Under the pieces are notes generated by a model, which was given only the letters and a program-made list of their open reading frames with translations, was not told where the DNA came from and made no database searches. A stretch of DNA of 64,000 nt, from the NCBI GenBank assembly GCA_014872815.1, contig WKFK01000008.1:240534-304533 (forward strand). Direction: 5' to 3'. Positions 17,705 to 27,226 of this stretch are shown here, piece by piece (position 1 is the first letter of the stretch; every line of letters begins with the position of its first letter). The position numbers were made by a program, and so were the translations under genes. This DNA comes from Paracoccaceae bacterium. GTDB lineage: Bacteria; Pseudomonadota; Alphaproteobacteria; Rhodobacterales; Rhodobacteraceae.

Positions 17705-17776
17705 GACAACCCTCCGTTTGTCTCATTACGATACAGAGGACGCCTTGGATGTGCTTTTGGTGCTGCGCGAGATGGA

Positions 17777-18652
17777 TCACGCCTTCAGGTCATAAAACCG
17801 TGCGGCGTTGTCACCAAACACGGCGGCGTGCCAATCGTTGGGGACCAGCGTCTCCATGGCCGCGAACAGCGTGGAATAGTCTGAGTAGAGGCTGTCGACC
17901 GGGAAATTGGAGCCAAACATCACGCGGTCTTGGCCAAATTGGTTCAGGCAGGTTTGTACAATCGGCGCGATGGACTGCTGCGTCCACTGATGGTCAAACA
18001 TGCCAAGACCCGAGAGTTTGCAGGACACATTGGGCAGAGCGGAGAGAAGCGCTAGTTTCTTTGCCCAAGCCTCCAAGCCTGCCGTGCTGCGGTTATGCGG
18101 GGACCCGGCGTGGCAGAGCGCGACCTGTAAGTCTGGCACTTGCGCCAACACATGGGCGGTGTCCTCCATAAGCTCCGGGATCAGTTGCAGGTCAAAACGC
18201 AAACCACGCCGGGCAATCTCTTTCAAGCCAGCCAGAAAACGCGGATCTTGCAGCAAAGCGTTGGTGCCGGTTTGCGCATCCTCGCCCGGCGCGCGGCCGA
18301 CAATTTGGCGCACGCCTCGCAGAGTGGGGAGCGCTTGCAAGGTATCAAGGTCACGTGCAAGCGTATCCGCTGTGAGATCACAAAACGCGACTTGAACCAA
18401 AGGCCAATGCGGGTTTGCCTCTGCCACGTCTTGCACCCAGAGCGCCTCTTGCAGCGGATCTTCAGCACCCACTTGAATATGGACAGACCCTGAAATCCCG
18501 TGTTGTTTCGCTTCACCGCTGAATTCTTCCAGCAGGTAGTTGCGCTGAATGGGGGCTGGGTTGCCAAAGAACCGCCCAACCCCTTGCGCCATCAGCCAGG
18601 GGTAATGCACGGCGGTCAGATCCCAGAGGTGGTGATGCGCGTCGATCCTCAT
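17777..18652 (-). CDS. Amidohydrolase family protein (lactonase-like, COG3618 type)
   Basis: A 291-residue TIM-barrel hydrolase. 'IDAHHHLWDL' at the N-terminus, 'VALCHAGSP' and 'VMFGSNFPVD' carry the His and Asp residues that define the L-fuconolactonase / 2-pyrone-4,6-dicarboxylate lactonase group. It likely opens a lactone ring. Its start overlaps the stop of the SnoaL-like gene at 18649 by four bases, so it is the second gene of the leftward arm of the SnoaL-rich island, behind the two LacI-type operators. Confidence 0.82.
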   Translation of the reverse strand: MRIDAHHHLWDLTAVHYPWLMAQGVGRFFGNPAPIQRNYLLEEFSGEAKQHGISGSVHIQVGAEDPLQEALWVQDVAEANPHWPLVQVAFCDLTADTLARDLDTLQALPTLRGVRQIVGRAPGEDAQTGTNALLQDPRFLAGLKEIARRGLRFDLQLIPELMEDTAHVLAQVPDLQVALCHAGSPHNRSTAGLEAWAKKLALLSALPNVSCKLSGLGMFDHQWTQQSIAPIVQTCLNQFGQDRVMFGSNFPVDSLYSDYSTLFAAMETLVPNDWHAAVFGDNAARFYDLKA

Positions 18653-19653
18653 GTGCGGGGCATCTCCGCCATGCGGGCCAGAACATCGACGCCCTGCTGT
18701 TTCCAGAAGTGCAGCAGGTCGATGAAGATCCAGTTTTCAGCCAGTTTATCGCCGTCGCGGCGGTAGATGTCGATCACGCGGAACTCACCGGGCTTGCCGG
18801 TCGCGGGCATGCCCATGAAGCCACCGGTTGGCGTTGCGGTAAAGTTTGGCCAGCCAAAAAAGCCGCCAAAATGCCCTTCGGCCATACGGCAGATGTGATT
18901 GGTTTTGGAGCGATTCGTGAAGCCCGCACGGAAGGGACCGGAGTGTTGTTTCGCATAGCGCGGGATGGTGTAGGTCGCGCCAATGCCGGCTGGGCCCCAC
19001 CAGATCATGTCCTCATGCCAGGTTCGGCGCAGCTCGTCTTCTAGGCTCAATCCACTGTTCCATTGCCCGAGGTCGGTGATCATCGCGTTGATCGCAGCCA
19101 GGGTTTTTTCTCCGGTCTCGGGCGGCTGCGCTGTGAACATCAGGCCGTCATGCGTCATCGGGCCGGGTTGCACCAGGTGTGCGGCGGTTTGCGGTGGAAA
19201 CGGTCGTAGCCCCGCCTGCATCATCAGGTGGGGGATGTCGAAATACATCGCGGTTTCTGTCACTTGGCCGTTCTCAACCTTGTTGAACTCGCAGTAGCGT
19301 AGGAAGGCCATTTTGCCCGTGGGCGCGATGCCCAGCCACGGCGCATCAAACAGGCCCATCAGATGGCCCATGGACACCACCCATGTGGAGGTAAACCCGT
19401 CCATCTCGTTTTTGCCCGCCATAAAGACATCCTGGCGACGCTGCAGGTAGGTGAGGGCGGTTTTGAGCGGTGCCCAGAACTGGTCCGCCACAGCCTCGGG
19501 GGCATGGATTTCGTCAAACGGATGATAGCCGCGCCAGATATGATTCGACGCATAGTAACGTGTGAGGACTGCTTGGGTAGTCTCAGGCGAGGCGGCGTCC
19601 AAATACCTATAAAGCTCTGTTATTATACGTTTTTCTTCGGTGAAGTCAGTCAT
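18649..19653 (-). CDS. Tandem SnoaL/NTF2-like domain protein A
   Basis: A 334-residue protein with two NTF2-like cone domains (about 10-150 and 190-325). It shares with the protein at 26168 the signatures 'APWLGIAPTG', 'IPHLMMQAGL', 'WWGPAGIG' and 'ENWIFIDLL...QGVDVLARM', so the two are paralogues. SnoaL-like folds act as cyclases, isomerases, dehydratases or hydrolases; no mechanism can be assigned. It is the first gene of the leftward arm and its start codon lies 14 bases from operator 1. Confidence 0.7.
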   Translation of the reverse strand: MTDFTEEKRIITELYRYLDAASPETTQAVLTRYYASNHIWRGYHPFDEIHAPEAVADQFWAPLKTALTYLQRRQDVFMAGKNEMDGFTSTWVVSMGHLMGLFDAPWLGIAPTGKMAFLRYCEFNKVENGQVTETAMYFDIPHLMMQAGLRPFPPQTAAHLVQPGPMTHDGLMFTAQPPETGEKTLAAINAMITDLGQWNSGLSLEDELRRTWHEDMIWWGPAGIGATYTIPRYAKQHSGPFRAGFTNRSKTNHICRMAEGHFGGFFGWPNFTATPTGGFMGMPATGKPGEFRVIDIYRRDGDKLAENWIFIDLLHFWKQQGVDVLARMAEMPRT

Positions 19654-19666
19654 GGTTTGGGTTGCC

Positions 19667-19682
19667 TTGCATACGTTTGCAA
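19667..19682. promoter_or_regulatory. LacI-type operator 1
   Basis: TTGCATACGTTTGCAA is an inverted repeat with one mismatch and a central CG, the usual architecture of LacI/GalR operators. It differs at one base from the core of operator 2, whose centre is 55 bases away. It lies just upstream of the leftward SnoaL gene start. Confidence 0.62.
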
Positions 19683-19722
19683 AAAATTCTTGCCGAATTC
19701 CTAATCCTAAGTCTACCCTCTA

Positions 19723-19736
19723 TGCATACGTATGCA
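19723..19736. promoter_or_regulatory. LacI-type operator 2
   Basis: TGCATACGTATGCA is a perfect 14-base palindrome with central CG, 30 bases upstream of the ABC ATPase start. Together with operator 1 it probably binds the island's own LacI repressor (27987-29024) and controls both arms. Confidence 0.68.
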
Positions 19737-19766
19737 AAATGCATGTGACATCGGACGGGGGACCAC

Positions 19767-20819
19767 ATGGCCGAAATTCAGCTGCGCAATGTAGGCAAGC
19801 GCTGGGGCAGTTTTGTCGGGGTCGACAATTTTGATCTGACCATTGCGGATCAGGAGTTTCTGGTACTGCTTGGCCCCTCAGGCTGTGGCAAGACCACAAC
19901 CATGCGCATGATTGCTGGATTGGAAGACGCCAGCGAAGGCGACATCCTGATTGATGGCAAAAAGGTCAATGATCTCGAACCCAAAGACCGCGATGTGGCA
20001 ATGGTGTTCCAGTCCTACGCGCTTTACCCGAATATGAACGTCTATGAGAACATCCGCTTCCCACTGAAGGTGCGGGGGATTGATCCGGCGACACATGACG
20101 AAAAGGTGCGCCGCGCCTCTGCGATGGTTGAGCTGGACGAGTTTCTGCATCGCAAACCTGCAGAACTTTCCGGTGGTCAGCGTCAACGTGTGGCGCTCGC
20201 CCGCGCCATCGTGCGCGAACCCAATGTGTTCCTGATGGACGAACCGCTGTCCAATTTGGACGCGAAGCTGCGGGTTTCCACTCGTGCCCAGATCAAAAAC
20301 CTCAGCCATGAACTGTCCGTCACCACCATCTATGTGACCCACGACCAGATCGAAGCCATGACTTTGGCGGATCGTGTTGTGGTGATGAAAAAGGGTGTGG
20401 TGCAGCAGGTTGGTAGTCCAACAGAGATTTACGACGCACCCGCCAACACCTTTGTGGCCAGCTTCATTGGCAACCCGGCGATGAACCTGATGAGTGGCCG
20501 CATGGAAGGCGGCACTTTTGTCGCTGAAAACGTGCGTGTGGAAGGATTGTCTGCGCCGGACGGTCCTGTGACCTTGGGCTTCCGCGCTGAGGATGCGGGC
20601 CTTGGGGACGCAGGCCACCATGAAATCACCGCACCGATCTACACACTCGAGCTGCTCGGGGACGCCACCATGGTGACCGTCCGCATTGGCGGCGAGTTGG
20701 TCGCCGTGCGCGCACCCAAAGATTACCGATCACAGATTGGCGACACGGTATCTTTGTCCGTGCCCGCCGAGATTTGCCACCTGTTTGACGCCGAAACCGG
20801 CGCCAGAATTGAGGCCTGA
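19767..20819 (+). CDS. CUT1-type sugar ABC transporter ATP-binding protein (UgpC/MalK family)
   Basis: A 350-residue ATPase with Walker A 'GPSGCGKTT' (about residues 36-44), signature LSGGQRQR, Walker B 'VFLMDEPLSNLD', H-loop 'YVTHD' and a C-terminal TOBE domain (from about 235, 'FIGNPAMNLMSG'). It powers the importer formed with the two permeases downstream. It heads the rightward arm of the island. Confidence 0.93.
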   Translation: MAEIQLRNVGKRWGSFVGVDNFDLTIADQEFLVLLGPSGCGKTTTMRMIAGLEDASEGDILIDGKKVNDLEPKDRDVAMVFQSYALYPNMNVYENIRFPLKVRGIDPATHDEKVRRASAMVELDEFLHRKPAELSGGQRQRVALARAIVREPNVFLMDEPLSNLDAKLRVSTRAQIKNLSHELSVTTIYVTHDQIEAMTLADRVVVMKKGVVQQVGSPTEIYDAPANTFVASFIGNPAMNLMSGRMEGGTFVAENVRVEGLSAPDGPVTLGFRAEDAGLGDAGHHEITAPIYTLELLGDATMVTVRIGGELVAVRAPKDYRSQIGDTVSLSVPAEICHLFDAETGARIEA

Positions 20820-20836
20820 CGGCTTCACACCAACAA

Positions 20837-20884
20837 CCGGCGATCAACGCCGGGGGCGAGAGGGTGCGCGATTGCAAGGCGCAC
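20837..20884 (+). other. Two intercistronic stem-loops before the binding-protein gene
   Basis: CCGGCG (20837-20842) pairs with CGCCGG (20848-20853), and GTGCGC (20864-20869) pairs with GCGCAC (20879-20884). Neither has a T run. Such hairpins between transporter genes typically protect mRNA segments and allow higher expression of the binding protein. Confidence 0.45.
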
Positions 20885-20918
20885 CTGCAACCACAGAAAC
20901 GCAACAGGGAGATAAGTT

Positions 20919-22163
20919 ATGTTTCTAAAGAAAGTAACCGCCGCCGGTGCCTTTGCCGGTCTCATGGGAACCGCAGCCTTTGCTGCTGATTGCGGGCCAG
21001 AGGGCCAGTCGATCCGCATTCTCGCGTCCGACTTCCCAGCCATCCACGCGGTCGCCGGTGCCGCGGAAGCCAACTGTGCAAGTGGCGCCGCGGAGTTCAC
21101 CCGCAACCACACCACAGAGGCGCGCCAGATCATGAACGCGGCGCTGACGCCAAATCCGGCCGAGTACACCTCTGTGATCGTGGCCAACTCGACACTGACT
21201 CAACTGATGAACGACGGCCTTGTGCGTCCGCTCAACGATCTGGTTGAAAAATATGGACAAAACATTCCAGAGAACCTGCTGATCAGCATCGATGGCAACA
21301 TCATGGCTGTGGCCTTCATGGCAAACTCTCAGCATCTTTTCTCCCGTAAAGATCTTCTGGAGAAGGCAGGTGTTGCCGAGGTCCCATCTACCTATGCGGA
21401 AATGATCGATGCGGCCAAATCTATCCGCGACGCGGGCATCATGGAATATCCGGTGGTCATGAACATGAAAACCGGTTGGAACGTTGGTGAGTCATTCAAC
21501 CTCGCGTTCATGGCGCATGGCGGTGAGTTCTTTAAACCCGGCACCGCAGAGCCATCCGTGAACAGCCCAGCCGGTGTGGCCGCGTTGGAGACCCTCAAAG
21601 GTCTGGTGGAATATGCGCATCCGGATCACCTCACCCAAGCTTCCAACGAGACCCAAGGTCTGTGGGAAGCAGGCCAAGCGGCGCTGGGCATCATGTGGGG
21701 CTCGCGCGGCGCGCCGATCCTTGATGATGAAGGCTCCACCGCCGAGATTACCTCCAACACCGTTCTGTCCGCGGCTCCATCTGTTGAGGAAGGCGGCGTG
21801 CCAGGGGCAACTCTGTGGTGGGATGGCTTCACTATTGCCTCCAACGTTTCTGATGAAGAAGCCGAAGCAACCTTTGCCGCGCTGGCAAGTGCGCTGACCA
21901 AAGAGATGGTTATGGCCAACAACGACGACGCGGTCTGGCTGCTTGATGGCTTTACACCGGGTGCTGCCGCGGAAGGTGTTTCTGCTACTGCCAAGGCAGG
22001 CGCGAAGCCTTACCCAATGATCCCGCAGATCGGCCTGATGCACAATGCGCTGGGCGCGGAGTTGGCGGACTTCCTCAAAGGCGATGAAAGCGCAGAACAG
22101 GCGCTGGCGGATGTCGAGGCGGCCTACATCACCGCTGCCAAAGAAGCGGGCTTCCTCCAGTAA
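20919..22163 (+). CDS. Extracellular solute-binding protein of the CUT1 importer
   Basis: A 414-residue family 1 binding protein with a Sec signal (cleavage after 'AAFA', about residue 23). 'NAALTPNPAEYTSVIVANSTL', 'LVRPLNDLVEKYGQNIP' and 'AEVPSTYAEMIDAAKSI' follow the maltose/glycerol-phosphate binder pattern. It captures the unknown substrate in the periplasm. GGGAGA lies a few bases before ATG 20919. Confidence 0.9.
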   Translation: MFLKKVTAAGAFAGLMGTAAFAADCGPEGQSIRILASDFPAIHAVAGAAEANCASGAAEFTRNHTTEARQIMNAALTPNPAEYTSVIVANSTLTQLMNDGLVRPLNDLVEKYGQNIPENLLISIDGNIMAVAFMANSQHLFSRKDLLEKAGVAEVPSTYAEMIDAAKSIRDAGIMEYPVVMNMKTGWNVGESFNLAFMAHGGEFFKPGTAEPSVNSPAGVAALETLKGLVEYAHPDHLTQASNETQGLWEAGQAALGIMWGSRGAPILDDEGSTAEITSNTVLSAAPSVEEGGVPGATLWWDGFTIASNVSDEEAEATFAALASALTKEMVMANNDDAVWLLDGFTPGAAAEGVSATAKAGAKPYPMIPQIGLMHNALGAELADFLKGDESAEQALADVEAAYITAAKEAGFLQ

Positions 22164-22232
22164 CACTCCCCCTGAGCGGCTCTTCGGGGCCTCTCACCCC
22201 TCACTCTGATTTTCTCCACCGGGACGTAGGCT

Positions 22233-23264
22233 ATGAAGCATCGCACCTTTTTCTGGTTCATCTTACCGACGCTCTCCGCGATGATCCTATTCATCGCGCT
22301 GCCCATCGTTTCGGTGTTTGTTCAGTCGCTGTTTGTGGCGCATGAACAAGTGCTTGTGGTGTCTGAAAGCTGCGGTCCGTTTGGCTGTACCCCCACGACA
22401 TCCGTCGATCTGGAAGCCACCGAGAAGCTCCGCGAAGAGGCGCCTTTGGGGCGGTTCAACGGGTTGGGCACCTATTTCAACCGCTCCCATCTGGCGATTG
22501 CCGAAATCGGTGAAGCCTGGGCGAATTCTGACAGTCTGGGGACGTTCTGGACCCAGATTTACAACCTGCCATTCTACAACGCGTTGATCTTCACGCTGAC
22601 CTACACCTTTGTGGTCACACCGGCAGTGCTGGTCCTTGGCCTTGCCATCGCGGTTGGGGTGAACAACCTGCCACGCGCGCTCAAAGGCCCGTCGATCTTT
22701 GTCTCTCTCCTGCCGTTCCTTGTAACACCTCTGGTGGGGTCGCTGATCCTGTTTTGGATGGTGGATGGGGACGGTGTTATTGGCGCGACCATTCAGAAAA
22801 TCTTCAACGATCCTTCGCTGAGCCTGAAAGCCTCCACCGCGCTCACATGGATCATGCTGATCGTTTACGGCATCTGGCACACGCTGCCGTTCAGCTTCAT
22901 CACTTTTTACGCCGGGTTGCAGACCGTCCCAGACGACACGCTTGAGGCCGCACAGATCGATGGGGCGTCCAAGTGGCAGACCATGATCCACGTGGTGGTG
23001 CCGCATCTGATGCCGCTGGTCTCGTTTGTGACGCTGATGCTGATCATGGACAACCTGCGCGTCTTTGAACCGATCGTCAGCTTTTCGGCCGAGGCCCATG
23101 CCCGCTCCCTCAGCTGGGTGATCTTCAACGACCTGCGCGAAAGCGGCAATCCGCTCTACGCCTCCGCCGGAGCCACCTCCTTGCTGACCATCATTATCGT
23201 GATCTTCCTGATGATGCCCGTCTTGGTGCGCACCTGGCGCGACTTCACCCGCAAATCCCACTGA
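22233..23264 (+). CDS. Sugar-type ABC transporter permease 1 (MalF/UgpA-like)
   Basis: A 343-residue inner-membrane protein with about six helices and a periplasmic insert after helix 1 (about residues 40-110), as in MalF. The EAA loop reads 'EAAQIDGASKWQTMIHVVVP', the coupling helix to the ATPase. The next permease starts ten bases after its stop. Confidence 0.92.
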   Translation: MKHRTFFWFILPTLSAMILFIALPIVSVFVQSLFVAHEQVLVVSESCGPFGCTPTTSVDLEATEKLREEAPLGRFNGLGTYFNRSHLAIAEIGEAWANSDSLGTFWTQIYNLPFYNALIFTLTYTFVVTPAVLVLGLAIAVGVNNLPRALKGPSIFVSLLPFLVTPLVGSLILFWMVDGDGVIGATIQKIFNDPSLSLKASTALTWIMLIVYGIWHTLPFSFITFYAGLQTVPDDTLEAAQIDGASKWQTMIHVVVPHLMPLVSFVTLMLIMDNLRVFEPIVSFSAEAHARSLSWVIFNDLRESGNPLYASAGATSLLTIIIVIFLMMPVLVRTWRDFTRKSH

Positions 23265-23274
23265 GGACAGACCC

Positions 23275-24156
23275 ATGGCGACCAAAGCACAATCCCGTAT
23301 GACCCCGCTGAAGCTGTTCTCCTACACCTTCGTGGCGCTCTGGCTGATCATCGCAGCTTTCCCTTTCTTCTGGACCTTCTGGGGCAGCTTTAAAGTGCAG
23401 GCTGACTTCCTCTCCAAGGCGGACTGGCGCAATGCGCTTTATGGGGCCAACACCATTGCGCAGACCGGCAGCGCCTTTACCGCAGAGGCCTATCGCGGGG
23501 CCTGGATCGACGAAGAATTCTGGTTCAACTTCAAAAACACCGGCATCGTGGTGTTCTTCACCGTGGTGATTTCGCTGACCTTCGGTACGCTCGGCGGCTA
23601 TGCTTTGGCGCGCTCCGGCTTCCGCTACGCCTTCTGGATCCTGATGGCCGCGTTGGTATTCCGCGCCATGCCGCATATCACGCTGGTGTCCGGCTATCTG
23701 CTGCCATTTTTTGAGTGGAACGTCTGGGGCATCCTGCCCACCACCATCATCGTGCTTGTGGCCATTAATCAGCCGTTTACGCTCTGGATGCTGCACAGCT
23801 TTTTCAAAAACATCCCCAAAGACATGGACGAAAGCGCCATGGTCGACGGCTGCACCCGCTTCCAGGCCTTCCGCTATGTCATCGTGCCGGTGATGTGGCC
23901 AGGTGTGATCACCACAGGTCTGTTCAGTTTCCTCCTAGCCTATAACGATTTTACCGTCGCGGCGATGTTGTTGAGCGAAGAGAATGAGACCATCATTCCG
24001 GCGATCAACAGCTTCATGGGCACCACCCAGGTCGAGGGCAAAGTTATGTACGCCGTGGCCGCCGTGGTCTCCACCGTTGCACCGCTCTTTGTGCTGATCT
24101 TGTTCTTCCAGCGCCAGATTGTCTCCGGCCTGACCGCAGGGGCGGTAAAGGGATGA
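23275..24156 (+). CDS. Sugar-type ABC transporter permease 2 (MalG/UgpE-like)
   Basis: A 293-residue six-helix permease. The EAA loop is 'ESAMVDGCTRFQAFRYVIVP'. It pairs with permease 1 to form the channel. A roughly 130-base spacer follows, with a G/C hairpin at 24230-24246, then the single-domain SnoaL gene. Confidence 0.92.
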   Translation: MATKAQSRMTPLKLFSYTFVALWLIIAAFPFFWTFWGSFKVQADFLSKADWRNALYGANTIAQTGSAFTAEAYRGAWIDEEFWFNFKNTGIVVFFTVVISLTFGTLGGYALARSGFRYAFWILMAALVFRAMPHITLVSGYLLPFFEWNVWGILPTTIIVLVAINQPFTLWMLHSFFKNIPKDMDESAMVDGCTRFQAFRYVIVPVMWPGVITTGLFSFLLAYNDFTVAAMLLSEENETIIPAINSFMGTTQVEGKVMYAVAAVVSTVAPLFVLILFFQRQIVSGLTAGAVKG

Positions 24157-24229
24157 GTTCTTCCGCCCGTCATAGCGCCATGGCGCGTCATCCGGCGCTC
24201 AACAGAATGCCACGGGATTTCATAGGGCA

Positions 24230-24246
24230 GGGGGCATCACGCCCCC
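24230..24246 (+). other. Intercistronic hairpin
   Basis: GGGGGC-atcac-GCCCCC forms a perfect 6-base stem between the permease operon and the SnoaL gene at 24284. No T run follows, so processing or partial attenuation is more likely than full termination. Confidence 0.4.
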
Positions 24247-24283
24247 TCACAATCCCCAAAACCATTCTGAAAGGAGAGGCCCC

Positions 24284-24814
24284 ATGAAAGGCTCCCGCCC
24301 CGAACAAGCCGTGCTGTCGCGCGATACCGATATGAGCAAGACCGAAGCTACTCGCGCCGTGATTGAAGGCATGGTGGACGGCCTGAATGACCACCGCATC
24401 GACGATATTGGCGAGTTCTTCGCCCAAGGGTTCCGCTGGATGGGCAACCAAGGCTGCGGCACCAAAACCGGCCTGCAAGAGTTTCAAGACAACTGGCAGC
24501 GCCCGTTTCAGGCGGCGTTTTCGGATAAGACCTGCATCGATGAAGCCCGCCTCTACATGGGCGAATGGGCCGCTGCTTTTGGCCGTCAGGAAGCCACGCA
24601 CAGTGGCGAATTCCTCGGCATCGCTCCCACCGGCAAGCGGGTGGAAATTCGCTACATGGACTTCTGGAAAGTCGTCGACGGCAAAATCGTCGACAATTGG
24701 GTGAATGTGGATTTCGCCCATGTCGCCGCTCAGTTGGGCGTCGACCTCTTTAACGGCGAAGGCTGGGAAGCCTTTGACCGCGGCGAAAAAACCGCGCCGC
24801 GCCCCCAAAACTGA
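24284..24814 (+). CDS. Single-domain SnoaL/NTF2-like protein B
   Basis: A 176-residue protein; AGGAGAG lies just before ATG 24284. The fold region is about residues 17-160, with the SnoaL signature '[32 protein letters not shown]' and '[11 protein letters not shown]'. Its C-terminal half resembles the second domain of the tandem proteins at 18649 and 26168, suggesting duplication within the island. Function unknown; isomerase, cyclase or dehydratase are possibilities. Confidence 0.75.
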   Translation: MKGSRPEQAVLSRDTDMSKTEATRAVIEGMVDGLNDHRIDDIGEFFAQGFRWMGNQGCGTKTGLQEFQDNWQRPFQAAFSDKTCIDEARLYMGEWAAAFGRQEATHSGEFLGIAPTGKRVEIRYMDFWKVVDGKIVDNWVNVDFAHVAAQLGVDLFNGEGWEAFDRGEKTAPRPQN

Positions 24815-24837
24815 TCCTGTCAATTGAGGATAAGACA

Positions 24838-26166
24838 ATGACAATCGAGTATCTGAAACGCGGCAAAGACCAAGCGGAGCGTGCTGAAGACGACGCAAAA
24901 ACGCGCGCCGTTGTTGAGGCCACGCTGAAGGACATCGAAACCCGTGGCGACGCAGCTGTGCGCGACTTGTCGGAGAAATTCGACAATTACTCTCCAGCCT
25001 CGTTCAAATTGAGCCAGCAGGAAATCGACGATCTGATGGCGCAGTTGAGCGACCGAGAGTTGTCGGACATCAGGTTTGCTCAGGAACAAGTGCGCAACTT
25101 TGCTCAGGCACAGCGTGACACGATGCTTGACCTGGAAGTGGAAACGCTCCCCGGCGTTGTCCTCGGGCACAAAAACATCCCGGTCCAATCTGTGGGATGC
25201 TATGTGCCCGGGGGCAAGTTCCCGATGGTGGCCTCTGCACATATGTCGGTGGCCACTGCCTCGGTGGCTGGCGTGCCGCGCATCATTGCCTGCACGCCAC
25301 CATTTCAAGGCAAGCCCAACGCCGCTGTGATTGCGGCGATGCATCTTGGTGGCGCCCATGAGATTTATGTTATGGGCGGCATTCAGGCGATTGGCGCCAT
25401 GGCGCTGGGCACGGAAACCATTGATCCCGTGCATATGCTGGTTGGCCCCGGCAACGCCTTTGTTGCGGAAGCCAAGCGCCAGCTGTTTGGCCGCGTCGGC
25501 ATCGACCTCTTTGCCGGACCCACCGAGACCATGGTGATTGCGGACGAAACCGTGGATGCGGAAATCTGCGCCACCGACCTCTTGGGGCAGGCGGAACACG
25601 GCTACAACAGCCCCTGCGTGATGGTCACCAATTCCCGCCAGTTGGCTGAGGACACGCTTTCGGAAATCGACCGCATTCTGAAAATCCTACCGACAGCGGA
25701 TACCGCCTCTGTGAGCTGGGAAGAATACGGCGAAGTCATTGTTTGTGACACTTACGAGGAAATGCTCGAAGTGGCGGACGACATTGCGTCCGAGCACGTG
25801 CAGGTGATGACGGACCGCGATGACTGGTTCCTTGAGAACATGACCTGCTATGGCGCGCTGTTCTTGGGGCCGCGCACCAACGTCTCCAACGGGGACAAAG
25901 TGATTGGCACCAACCACACGCTGCCGACTAAAAAGGCCGGGCGTTACACCGGTGGTCTCTGGGTGGGCAAGTTCCTGAAAACCCACAGCTATCAGAAGGT
26001 GCTGACCGATGAGGCGGCTACGATGATTGGCGAATACGGCTCACGCCTATGCATGCTTGAGGGCTTTGTGGGCCATGCGGAGCAGTGCAATGTGCGGGTG
26101 CGTCGCTACGGTGGCATCAACGTGCCGTACGGCGAAGGTGCACCTTATCGGGAGGCGGCTGAGTAA
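24838..26166 (+). CDS. Histidinol-dehydrogenase-family alcohol dehydrogenase (HpsN-like)
   Basis: A 442-residue NAD- and zinc-dependent HisD-fold enzyme. Zinc and catalytic residues are present: '[11 protein letters not shown]' (Gln, His), 'ASEHVQVMT' (Glu-His) and 'GFVGHAEQC' (His). No histidine biosynthesis genes are nearby. HisD relatives in catabolic loci oxidise other primary alcohols in two steps to acids; the known example is sulfopropanediol 3-dehydrogenase HpsN. Here it likely oxidises the imported substrate or an intermediate. Coupled by two bases to the next SnoaL gene. Confidence 0.82.
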   Translation: MTIEYLKRGKDQAERAEDDAKTRAVVEATLKDIETRGDAAVRDLSEKFDNYSPASFKLSQQEIDDLMAQLSDRELSDIRFAQEQVRNFAQAQRDTMLDLEVETLPGVVLGHKNIPVQSVGCYVPGGKFPMVASAHMSVATASVAGVPRIIACTPPFQGKPNAAVIAAMHLGGAHEIYVMGGIQAIGAMALGTETIDPVHMLVGPGNAFVAEAKRQLFGRVGIDLFAGPTETMVIADETVDAEICATDLLGQAEHGYNSPCVMVTNSRQLAEDTLSEIDRILKILPTADTASVSWEEYGEVIVCDTYEEMLEVADDIASEHVQVMTDRDDWFLENMTCYGALFLGPRTNVSNGDKVIGTNHTLPTKKAGRYTGGLWVGKFLKTHSYQKVLTDEAATMIGEYGSRLCMLEGFVGHAEQCNVRVRRYGGINVPYGEGAPYREAAE

Positions 26167-26167
26167 C

Positions 26168-27226
26168 ATGGCTGTCGACAAGCACACGCATCACAAACAG
26201 CTTGTCCAAGCGTTTCGCGATGCGACCTACAACTTCACCGAAGAGGGCGTCCGCAAGGCGCTCTCTGATCTTGCGACACCGGATGCGCTTTTCCGGCTGT
26301 GTCACCCTTTTGGTGACATGACCGGGCCGAATGCGTTTTATGAGGGCGCTTACGAGGGGCTGTTTGACGCTTGGCCCGATTTGGAGCGGCGGGACTATAT
26401 CGTCATGGCGGGACCGGATGAATTCGGCAACGACTGGGTCGGCTGCGGTGGCTACTACACCGGCGTGTTCACCGCGCCGTGGTTGGACATTCCTCCCACC
26501 GGCCATCAGGTGTCGATGCGCTATCACGAGTTCTTCCGTTTTGTAGATGGCAAAGTGGTTGAGTATCAGGCGCTCTGGGACATTCCTGAGGTGATGATGC
26601 AGGCCGATGCCTGGCCCATGGCGCCGTCGCTGGGGCGCGAATGGCATGTGCCTGGCCCCGCAACCGCAGACGGCTTGGTGCCCGGACCCTATGATGAAGC
26701 CAAAGGTAAAGAGACCTGCCAGCACATCATTGATATGCTGGAGCACCTGAAAAAGCACCCGCGTGATCCGGACCCACGCGCCATGAAGATGGATCACTAC
26801 TGGCATGAGCGTATGAGTTGGTATGGCCCAGCCGGTATTGGCACAGGACGTGGCGTGGCAGGGTTTCGCAACTGGCACCAGATCCCGTTTCTCAACGGCA
26901 TGCCGGATCGCGGCCAATATGTGGATGAGATCACCTATCACTTCTTTGGCGATGGCGAATATGCCGCGGTCACGGGCTGGCCCAACATGATCCAGACTGT
27001 CACCCACGACGGCTGGATGGGCATCGCGCCTGCCGGCAAAAAGATCACCATGCGCAGCTTGGATTTTTGGCGGTTGGAAAACGGAAAAATCCGCGAAAAC
27101 TGGGTCTTGGTCGATCTTTTGGATGCCTATCGCCAATTGGGTGTGGACGTCTTTGCCCGGTTGCGGGAATTCAACAAGGTGCGCAGTATGGCGCGGCTGA
27201 ATATCCCGGATGGAATGAGCCAATGA
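26168..27226 (+). CDS. Tandem SnoaL/NTF2-like domain protein C
   Basis: A 352-residue protein from ATG 26168, immediately after the HisD-like stop (a longer frame opens at 26027). Two NTF2-like domains lie at about 5-150 and 195-335. Landmarks are 'APWLDIPPTGHQVSMRYHEFF', 'IPEVMMQADAW', 'WYGPAGIG' and 'GWMGIAPAGKKITMRSLDFWR'. It is a paralogue of the protein at 18649 with the same domain order. Its stop overlaps the SDR start (ATGA). Confidence 0.75.
   Translation: MAVDKHTHHKQLVQAFRDATYNFTEEGVRKALSDLATPDALFRLCHPFGDMTGPNAFYEGAYEGLFDAWPDLERRDYIVMAGPDEFGNDWVGCGGYYTGVFTAPWLDIPPTGHQVSMRYHEFFRFVDGKVVEYQALWDIPEVMMQADAWPMAPSLGREWHVPGPATADGLVPGPYDEAKGKETCQHIIDMLEHLKKHPRDPDPRAMKMDHYWHERMSWYGPAGIGTGRGVAGFRNWHQIPFLNGMPDRGQYVDEITYHFFGDGEYAAVTGWPNMIQTVTHDGWMGIAPAGKKITMRSLDFWRLENGKIRENWVLVDLLDAYRQLGVDVFARLREFNKVRSMARLNIPDGMSQ

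Noticed and set aside
22164-22232. GC-rich imperfect hairpin between binding protein and permease genes.
   Set aside because: Pairing is interrupted and no T run follows; not distinguishable from background.
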